A DNA stretch of 10,134 nucleotides, taken from positions 1 to 10,134 of the forward strand of contig JAICVG010000014.1 in the NCBI GenBank assembly GCA_025935445.1, in the 5' to 3' direction. Below are positions 5,764-10,134 of this stretch, piece after piece; within the stretch, counting starts at the first letter, position 1; each line of letters begins with the position of its first letter. A model generated the notes under the pieces. It saw only the letters and a program-made list of their open reading frames with translations. It was not told where the DNA came from and ran no database searches. Both the position numbers and the translations under genes were made by a program. This stretch comes from Nitrososphaera sp. Lineage in GTDB: Archaea > Thermoproteota > Nitrososphaeria > Nitrososphaerales > Nitrososphaeraceae.

Positions 5764-6375
5764 ATGTATCCAAGCGATATTTTCTCAAGGATGTACGCAG
5801 GTGAAAAAAAAACCAAGCTTTACCCAAAAAAAGAGGAAGCACCTTCAGAAGTGGATGATATCCTGCAGACCAACCTCTTCAATGTAATGCTGAACCGCAG
5901 ATCGCAGCGTAAGTTTGAGGATCGGGAAATAGAGGATTGGAAGCTTGAAATGATATTTGCCGCGGCCGATACTGCTCCAACAGCCGGAGGGTTTCAAGGG
6001 TTTGAAATTTACCATGTAAAGAACCCTGATGTTAAGCTGAGGCTTGTACAGGCTGCAAACAACCAGCCATACGTGAACGCGCCAGTGGTGCTGGTATTTT
6101 GTATGAACCCATCAAGGGTCAAGATGAATTTTCCGGAGCACATAATCAAAAAGTTCTCGGAGCAGGACGCTACGCTGGCGGCTGCTTATGCCCAACTGGC
6201 CGCTCACGCGCTCGGCCTCACGTCGGTCTGGATCGGTATGATAGACGAGAAAAAGGTGATGCAAGCGCTTGTCACAGATCTTGTCCCGGGGTGTATATTG
6301 TGCCTTGGCTACTCGCAAAAGATGCTACATCCAAAGCCCAAGAGGAAGCTGACTGAACTGATAAATGAAGTCTGA
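5764..6375 (+). CDS. Nitroreductase family FMN-dependent protein
   Basis: Members of this family bind FMN and use NAD(P)H to reduce nitro compounds, quinones or flavins, and some have narrower roles; the substrate here cannot be told. In the 203-aa protein the N-terminal FMN phosphate-binding signature is NRRSQRKFEDREI (44-56). The APTAGGFQGFEIYHV block (71-85) matches the family's AP-S/T-A-G-N region, and the helix SEQDATLAAAYAQLAAHALGL with WIG near 156-158 is typical. The first 35 residues are a charged, poorly conserved extension. The ATG is chosen because a TATA box sits 27 bases before it. Met10 is an alternative start. Two A-runs (nine bases at 5804-5812, seven at 5826-5832) lie early in the gene and are prone to slippage. 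It is monocistronic, with a T-rich tract downstream. Confidence 0.85.
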   Translation: MYPSDIFSRMYAGEKKTKLYPKKEEAPSEVDDILQTNLFNVMLNRRSQRKFEDREIEDWKLEMIFAAADTAPTAGGFQGFEIYHVKNPDVKLRLVQAANNQPYVNAPVVLVFCMNPSRVKMNFPEHIIKKFSEQDATLAAAYAQLAAHALGLTSVWIGMIDEKKVMQALVTDLVPGCILCLGYSQKMLHPKPKRKLTELINEV

Positions 6376-6458
6376 CATTAGGCTGCATAGATATGGCATC
6401 ATTAATGAATATCAGGACCTTTCCTACCCCTTTATCGGCTCATCATTTGATCTAGGCA

Positions 6459-6467
6459 TTTTCTTTT
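6459..6467 (+). terminator. T-rich terminator after nitroreductase gene
   Basis: TTTTCTTTT lies about 85 bases past the stop codon, the kind of U-rich tract at which archaeal RNA polymerase terminates. Confidence 0.35.
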
Positions 6468-6485
6468 GCATTTAAGAGAGGCACA

Positions 6486-6665
6486 TTAACTATGCCCTAG
6501 TAAGGGGAGACTCAAGTGCAATCTATATTGTCTCCCCCGGGCAACAATAATGGCATCGTCTGCATAGTGAAGCGTTACGCTGTGCATCGGGATAATCATC
6601 ATGCCTATCTTGACGGAATTATCTATAAATAGCTCATAATCGGAACTCTTATAACGTCTCTTCAT
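6486..6665 (-). CDS. Possible small hypothetical protein (59 aa)
   Basis: An ATG-started frame of 59 codons begins MKRRYKSSDYELFIDNSVKI and contains VTLHYADDAIIVARGRQY near residues 30-47. The composition is balanced and codon choice is not odd. A purine-rich GAGGAGG lies about 24 bases before the ATG, too far for a normal ribosome site, and no TATA box is at the expected distance. It overlaps the 8-bp inverted repeat at its 3' end. It may be a real small gene or a chance frame. The YADD string alone does not make it a reverse transcriptase. Confidence 0.3.
   Translation of the reverse strand: MKRRYKSSDYELFIDNSVKIGMMIIPMHSVTLHYADDAIIVARGRQYRLHLSLPLLGHS
6504..6537. repeat. Perfect 8-bp inverted repeat
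   Basis: GGGGAGAC (6504-6511) and GTCTCCCC (6530-6537) are exact reverse complements around an 18-base loop. The G+C-rich stem would be stable in RNA. No U-tract follows closely on either strand. Confidence 0.55.
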
Positions 6666-6768
6666 GTTTTTATCAGCTTAATTTTGCCTCCTCCTCACTT
6701 ATGCACGTGTCAGTTTTTCACTTCGATTCTGCGCTGACTGCATTTGGGGCGATCAATAACATAAGAAA

Positions 6769-7653
6769 CTAGCGCACAATTTTGCAGAGCGTTTCTCCCA
6801 CAGCGCCAAGCTCCCCTGACAGCATGTCAGCAGCCTCTTTTGGCATCTTTATAGTGTCAAGGAATGCTTCTCTTCTTTTGTTCTTCTTGTTCTTTAAGAC
6901 CTCAATATCAAAGTAGTTGGTGATACCTTCTTCGCCTTGCATAAGCCTGTTATGATCAATCAGGACTGGTGATGTCTGGTAAAATTTTATGAGTAGATCA
7001 TTTAGTTCTGTAAGAAGCTCGGTTTTCTTGTTGCTTGTCTCCCCGATTTGGGGAAACTGACTCTCAACAGCTGCAGTCTTCTTGTTAAGCTCCTCGATAA
7101 GCTTTTCGTCGTCAAACATTTTTGCAAAAAGTTCCTCAAACCCTAAATTAGTATAGCTTCTCTTTTCTAGCTCGGTAGCAAGCACCCTATCTGCGGCGGC
7201 TGCCATCTTGCTCGAAACTGAAGTGGCTCTGCTCTCAATTTTTGAAAGCTCCTTCTGTATATCTATGACACGCCTATCGACCCTATAATAAGGTAGAACA
7301 TGGAACTGGATGCCAAAATATACACTGATGTAAAACTTGTCGGCCTCTTTCGTAAATGTACAGTATAGTCTGTGCATGTCTTCTGTAGCTGATTTCAAGA
7401 CGCCGCTAAACGTCCAGTCTTGGAGGGCGTTTCCAAGTTGTTGGAAGATGTACTGGACATTCTGTGGGTCAAACGTGTCGGCCTGAGTTATTGTGCCGTC
7501 GCCCAGCATTGCGTTTGCTGGGTGCATTGTAATGGCAGACCTGATGGCCTCAAGAAAAGCCCCGTGCACCTTCTCAGCCGCTGCGTTTACCTGCCTGCAA
7601 AAGTAGTCGTCTCCCTTAAGTGGTGCCCTCACGATCAAAAGGGTGTATAGCAC
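6769..7653 (-). CDS. Uncharacterised protein with likely coiled-coil middle, divergent from a nucleotide cyclase gene
   Basis: I do not recognise this 294-aa protein. The first 125 residues look globular (YTLLIVRAPLKGDDYFC, then QNVQYIFQQLGNAL, LYCTFTKEADKFYISVYFG). Residues about 128-225 are helical and charged, with heptad-like stretches (IDIQKELSKIESRA, EKLIEELNKKTAAVESQF, TELLTELNDLLIKFY), suggesting a coiled coil and oligomerisation. The end (EVLKNKKNKRREAFLDTIKM to the C-terminus) is basic, then helical. No signal peptide, membrane span or catalytic motif is visible. The start is a GTG at 7653, and in-frame TTG (7638) and GTG (7632) are alternatives. The TATA-like box at 7670-7677 is rather close for the first GTG, so the true start could be slightly downstream. 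It shares a 51-base promoter gap with the cyclase gene, which hints at linked function without proving it. Confidence 0.75.
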   Translation of the reverse strand: MLYTLLIVRAPLKGDDYFCRQVNAAAEKVHGAFLEAIRSAITMHPANAMLGDGTITQADTFDPQNVQYIFQQLGNALQDWTFSGVLKSATEDMHRLYCTFTKEADKFYISVYFGIQFHVLPYYRVDRRVIDIQKELSKIESRATSVSSKMAAAADRVLATELEKRSYTNLGFEELFAKMFDDEKLIEELNKKTAAVESQFPQIGETSNKKTELLTELNDLLIKFYQTSPVLIDHNRLMQGEEGITNYFDIEVLKNKKNKRREAFLDTIKMPKEAADMLSGELGAVGETLCKIVR

Positions 7654-7669
7654 GGTCTAATATATCCAC

Positions 7670-7677
7670 GTTTAAAT
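7670..7677. promoter_or_regulatory. TATA-like box in divergent cyclase/hypothetical promoter
   Basis: GTTTAAAT contains the symmetric core TTTAAA. On the plus strand it is centred about 31 bases before the cyclase TTG start at 7705, giving a leader of about five bases. The symmetric core might also serve the minus-strand gene, though initiation would then fall near 7648, inside its assumed start region. Confidence 0.4.
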
Positions 7678-7704
7678 GGAATAGACTACAAATTCAAGTA
7701 AGAT

Positions 7705-8529
7705 TTGGCTCCCACAAAAGAGCAAAAGAATGAGGGTGGACAGGACAACACCAGCAGCAAGGGCGTCTTTAACATGATAATGAATGACGAGAGCAAGAGC
7801 AGCGATGAGGCTAAGATAGTTGACTCAGAAACCCTTGTCTCGCAGACTCAGGACAGGCTATGGAGGGCCCTCAAGCGTCGTTTTCAATACGACGTAACAC
7901 TCCAGCCTGGCCAAGGATTCCTTCTCAACCATGTTAGTACCAAGGTTCCCCTTGTGATAATGTATGCCGACTTAGTTGGGTCAACTAATATGAGCATGAC
8001 GTTACCGGCCGATAAGCTGACCACAATAATCCGAGCTTTCACATATGAAATTTCACAAGTTACTTACAACCACAAAGGGTACGTGCTCAAATACGTCGGA
8101 GACGCAGTCATTTCGTTCTTCCCGGCTAGCTATAACAAGCTGCTTGCATGCGATAGAGCAGTACAATGCTCCAAGTCGATGCTTGCGGTAGTAAAGAACG
8201 GTATCAATCCAATTCTTAACCAATATGACTATCCAGAGCTGAACGTCAAGATAGGAATGGACGAGGGTGAAAATGTCATTGTGCAGTACGGCCATGACCG
8301 AAGCTCCCAGATCGACATCCTTGGATATTGTATGAACATAGCTGCCAAGATAACGTCGCTCACAGGGCACAACAAGATCTCGATTGGGCAATATGTATAT
8401 GAGATGCTACATCCATCGATCAAGTCAAAATTCAGTGAGGTCACGTTCAGCGCGGATGAATGGAGGTACACAGACAGGCACACCGGCCAGCTTTATAGGG
8501 TATATTCAATGAGTGATGCCCCCAGGTGA
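7705..8529 (+). CDS. Class III adenylate/guanylate cyclase domain protein
   Basis: It probably makes a cyclic nucleotide, most likely cAMP from ATP. The 274-aa protein has a polar, low-complexity N-terminus (1-50) and then a class III catalytic domain from about residue 80 to the end. The metal-binding aspartates are Asp89 in IMYADLVGST and Asp133 in KYVGDAVISFF. The base-selecting pair Lys129 and Asp204 (in DILGYCMN) fits adenine. Asn211 is the conserved transition-state asparagine. Four residues later, where the family normally has Arg, there is Lys215 (NIAAK), so the usual transition-state Arg is replaced conservatively. No receiver, HAMP or membrane domain is attached, so the sensor must be separate. 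The start is TTG; an in-frame stop just upstream excludes a longer protein, and Met24 or Met26 are later alternatives. It is divergent from the coiled-coil protein gene and convergent with the ribosomal operon. Confidence 0.88.
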   Translation: MAPTKEQKNEGGQDNTSSKGVFNMIMNDESKSSDEAKIVDSETLVSQTQDRLWRALKRRFQYDVTLQPGQGFLLNHVSTKVPLVIMYADLVGSTNMSMTLPADKLTTIIRAFTYEISQVTYNHKGYVLKYVGDAVISFFPASYNKLLACDRAVQCSKSMLAVVKNGINPILNQYDYPELNVKIGMDEGENVIVQYGHDRSSQIDILGYCMNIAAKITSLTGHNKISIGQYVYEMLHPSIKSKFSEVTFSADEWRYTDRHTGQLYRVYSMSDAPR

Positions 8530-8560
8530 AGATGGACTTGTTATACACAATAGCCCTATC

Positions 8561-8570
8561 AAAAAAGAGA
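8561..8570 (-). terminator. U-tract terminator of the ribosomal operon
   Basis: On the minus strand TCTCTTTTTT begins four bases after the uS9 stop codon and is followed by a small ATAG/CTAT hairpin. U-tracts right after the stop are typical archaeal terminators. Only 44 bases separate the stops of the two convergent genes. Confidence 0.5.
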
Positions 8571-8573
8571 AAT

Positions 8574-9020
8574 TTAACGGTATGACTTTTGCTTTCTGCG
8601 TCGTGCGCTAGGCCCGCCAAATTTCTTGGATTCTGTCTGCCTACTGTCTCCGGATAGCAGGTGTCTGTCATATTCTGATATCTTTTTCCTTATCTCTTCG
8701 CGCATGCTCTTTGTGAGAGGATGTTCTTTTGGGTCCTTGCCACCCTTCTCTTGGCCTGTGAGGGCACGTGAAATTGCAACTGCACCTGCAAACGCCTGTC
8801 CCATAAAGCCGCCACCGTGGACTTGGACATCGACGTCGATTTTGTTGCGCAATTCGCCTATAAGCGTAAGCGGCGTAAGAAGGAGCTCCCTTGCGATTTC
8901 AGGACTCACCAGCTCTGCCGGCCTATTGTTCATCCTTACCTTGCCGGTTCCCTTAGCTATTGTGGCTACTGCCTTACTTGTCTTGCGTTGGCCCGGATAA
9001 AGCTCTATCTTGTTTATCAT
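8574..9020 (-). CDS. rps9: Small ribosomal subunit protein uS9
   Basis: This is a 30S subunit protein whose basic C-terminal tail reaches the P-site tRNA anticodon. The family signatures are clear: GQRKTSKAVATIAKG near the N-terminus, VHGGGFMGQAFAGAVAISRAL in the middle and the invariant tail SARRRKQKSYR at the C-terminus. I choose the ATG at 9020, giving 148 aa, because it makes an ATGA overlap with the uL13 stop and is preceded by purine-rich AAGGGAG. An in-frame ATG four codons earlier (9032) is possible but has no such context. It is the last gene of the eL18-uL13-uS9 unit here. The rpoN gene that often follows in archaea is absent, since the next gene is convergent. Confidence 0.93.
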   Translation of the reverse strand: MINKIELYPGQRKTSKAVATIAKGTGKVRMNNRPAELVSPEIARELLLTPLTLIGELRNKIDVDVQVHGGGFMGQAFAGAVAISRALTGQEKGGKDPKEHPLTKSMREEIRKKISEYDRHLLSGDSRQTESKKFGGPSARRRKQKSYR

Positions 9021-9484
9021 TCTCCCTTCCATCCTATCTGCTTGGCAACTTCGGCAATAGAGATATAGTAGGACTCTGGCTTCGTAATCTTTGAGTCATC
9101 AAATGACTCCATCTTGGCACTTTTCATACCTTCAGGGACTCCCATATATACTCTCAGGCGCTTGAATGCACTTATGCCGTCTGGCTTACGCTTTGGCACC
9201 ATTCCCCTTACCATCTTGGATAAAATGGTGTCTGGCCTGCGCGGGTGGAAGGGGCCGTGAATAGGGTTTGTCACCGAATTAATACCCAAATGTTCTTTGT
9301 ATGAGTCAATTGTCTTGTAGCGGTTACCTGATAGCATCGCCTTCTCGGCGTTGACGATAGCAACTCTATTACCTTGCAATAGCAGTTTCGAGACATGTGA
9401 GCACATCCTACCCGCAATGCAGTTGGTTGCATCAACTACTACTATAGTCTTTTGCTGCTTTTGTACCGTTTTTTGCTCAGCCAA
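9017..9484 (-). CDS. rpl13: Large ribosomal subunit protein uL13
   Basis: This 50S protein acts early in large-subunit assembly. The 155-aa product shows the archaeal family blocks VVVDATNCIAGRM, VAIVNAEKAMLSGN, HGPFHPRRPDTILSKMVRGM and LRVYMGVPEGM. The start is a TTG at 9484 inside the end of the eL18 gene (reading frames overlap by eight bases), and no ATG or GTG lies between it and the conserved core, so a TTG start with coupling to eL18 translation is the best reading. The N-terminal ten residues (AEQKTVQKQQ) are a polar extension. Its TGA stop overlaps the next gene's ATG. Confidence 0.94.
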   Translation of the reverse strand: MAEQKTVQKQQKTIVVVDATNCIAGRMCSHVSKLLLQGNRVAIVNAEKAMLSGNRYKTIDSYKEHLGINSVTNPIHGPFHPRRPDTILSKMVRGMVPKRKPDGISAFKRLRVYMGVPEGMKSAKMESFDDSKITKPESYYISIAEVAKQIGWKGE

Positions 9485-9827
9485 TTATTCTCACTCCTTT
9501 GCCATCGGGGTGCTTATTGATCAAATCATCAAAGCTCACCATCTTGCCGCCAGACTCTGTGATTTTCCTGGCGGCGGTTTGTGATATTGAAAAAGCGCAA
9601 ACCGTCAGCTTGTGTCCAAGACTACCAGTTCCTAGAACCTTACCGGGGACGACTACCACGTCGTCTGCTTTGGTTATCTCCGCAAGCCTTCTGACATTAA
9701 TCTCACGCCGATTAGCCCTGGGACCCGCAAGTTCCTCTTGGAGAGCCCGCCATATTGGCGCCTTGTTCCTCTTAAAGGCATTGCGAAGACTCCAAATTGT
9801 GTTATCAATCACAGTCTCGGCAAACAT
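9477..9827 (-). CDS. rpl18e: Large ribosomal subunit protein eL18
   Basis: This archaeal/eukaryotic large-subunit protein is homologous to bacterial uL15 in fold. Diagnostic blocks are NKAPIWRALQEELAGPR, REINVRRLAEI, DDVVVVPGKVLGTGSLGH, VCAFSISQTAARKI and the C-terminal KGVRIIG. I choose the ATG at 9827 (116 aa), because family members are about 115-125 aa and a TATA box sits at 9859-9866. A TTG at 9860 would add eleven residues (starting MWTFEYEFI) that resemble no family member and whose codon falls inside the TATA box. It is the first gene of the unit, with its own promoter, and is followed by uL13 with an 8-base overlap. Confidence 0.93.
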   Translation of the reverse strand: MFAETVIDNTIWSLRNAFKRNKAPIWRALQEELAGPRANRREINVRRLAEITKADDVVVVPGKVLGTGSLGHKLTVCAFSISQTAARKITESGGKMVSFDDLINKHPDGKGVRIIG

Positions 9828-9858
9828 ATGTAATATAAACTCGTATTCGAAAGTCCAC

Positions 9859-9866
9859 AAATAAAT
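9859..9866 (-). promoter_or_regulatory. TATA box of the eL18-uL13-uS9 operon
   Basis: The minus strand reads ATTTATTT centred about 35 bases before the ATG at 9827, predicting a leader of about nine bases. It shows that the operon can be transcribed independently of the gene upstream. Confidence 0.45.
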
Positions 9867-10035
9867 GTAGTGGCCATGTTAACCTATAGCTACCATTTGA
9901 AGGCTGGAGCGTGTAGCTTAACTCGCTTGCAGATCCTAGAATCAATATCGTTTAAAATCTAGATAGCCTCATTTGGAAGCGATCTTGGAGAGTCAGGCCT
10001 TTATATGATACGAGGCTTACATCGAAGTCCGATAT

Positions 10036-10134
10036 CTAGGCATTCTTTGGAACCTTCAGTGACGATACTAACTGTTTGAAGCTCTTGACCTTTGCAACGA
10101 GCCGCTCCCCGGCTCCCAGCAGTATCTCTTCGGC
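10036..10134 (-). CDS. rpoD: C-terminal end of a protein, probably RNA polymerase subunit D (Rpo3), partial
   Basis: Reading the minus strand from the window edge gives 32 codons to a TAG at 10036-10038: AEEILLGAGERLVAKVKSF, then KQLVSSLKVPKNA. An amphipathic C-terminal helix of this type (EEIL, A, L, K, F, L spacing) fits the dimerisation helix at the end of archaeal Rpo3. The gene order rpoD-eL18-uL13-uS9 is the widespread archaeal order, which is the main support. The fragment is too short for certainty and the rest lies outside the window. Confidence 0.5.
   Translation of the reverse strand, partial: AEEILLGAGERLVAKVKSFKQLVSSLKVPKNA

Larger units (their letters stand above)
6376..6768. 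other. Gene-poor spacer
   Basis: These 393 bases hold a T-rich tract after the nitroreductase gene, a perfect 8-bp inverted repeat (6504-6537) and, on the minus strand, a possible 59-aa gene (6486-6665). Nothing else is recognisable. Confidence 0.5.

Noticed and set aside
6540..6580. YADD string in the possible 59-aa protein, as in reverse transcriptases
   Set aside because: No other polymerase motif is present before or after it, the frame is only 59 codons, and four-residue matches occur by chance.
8626..9000. 124-codon plus-strand frame opposite uS9
   Set aside because: Antisense shadow of a conserved ribosomal gene; the arginine- and lysine-rich gene leaves long open frames on its complement.
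9499..9864. 121-codon plus-strand frame opposite eL18
   Set aside because: Antisense to a conserved ribosomal gene, no promoter and no protein-family resemblance.
9901..9960. tRNA-like GTAGCTTAACT resembling a D-arm
   Set aside because: No T-arm (GTTCRA) or matching acceptor stem follows, and the anticodon stem does not pair.
9828..10035. A gene or RNA between the probable rpoD tail and eL18
   Set aside because: All frames are broken within a few dozen codons and no stable fold or tRNA was found beyond the eL18 promoter.
1..10134. CRISPR array, intact transposase, integrase or toxin-antitoxin pair
   Set aside because: No regularly spaced repeats and no recognisable mobile-element or toxin protein were seen on either strand.

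Overview
The window looks like a soil-type Nitrososphaerota (Thaumarchaeota) chromosome, in the broad Nitrososphaera group. This rests on: archaeal ribosomal genes in archaeal order (eL18-uL13-uS9, preceded by what looks like the tail of RNA polymerase subunit D); TATA-like boxes about 25-30 bases before start codons with little or no leader, so mostly leaderless genes; a surface protein with Ig-like strands and a PEFP + hydrophobic + Arg-Arg tail; moderate G+C; and long gene-poor gaps. The lineage is inferred from these traits, not from a database search.

Layout from left to right. (1) 1-1460: the 3' part of a secreted or surface-anchored beta-sandwich protein, with a small unrecognised cytosolic-type gene overlapping it by one base. 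(2) 1461-2513: about 1.05 kb without an intact gene. It holds shredded minus-strand open stretches that suggest a decayed gene, a perfect 9-bp hairpin, a tandem 11-base repeat and a strong three-helix 44-nt hairpin. (3) 2514-5182: HMG-CoA synthase (mevalonate pathway, for archaeal lipid and isoprenoid synthesis), convergent with threonine ammonia-lyase carrying a C-terminal ACT-like domain (entry to isoleucine synthesis). Their two stop codons lie in the two arms of one perfect palindrome. (4) 5183-6768: hairpin-rich spacer, a 60-aa hypothetical gene, a nitroreductase-family flavoprotein transcribed divergently from it, and a second gene-poor spacer with a possible 59-aa gene and an 8-bp hairpin. 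(5) 6769-8529: an uncharacterised 294-aa protein with a likely coiled-coil middle, divergent from a class III nucleotide cyclase across a 51-base shared promoter. (6) 8561-10134: minus-strand translation operon, with eL18, uL13 and uS9 chained by overlapping stop and start codons, closed by a U-tract. The tail of a probable rpoD lies upstream, separated by 208 bases.

Most of the coding content is housekeeping metabolism and translation. The least explained parts are the structured non-coding segments (about 1650-1690, 2277-2370, 5226-5454 and 6504-6537) and the cyclase with its unknown divergent partner. I found no CRISPR array, intact insertion sequence, rRNA or credible tRNA, and no clear case of a new multi-gene system.
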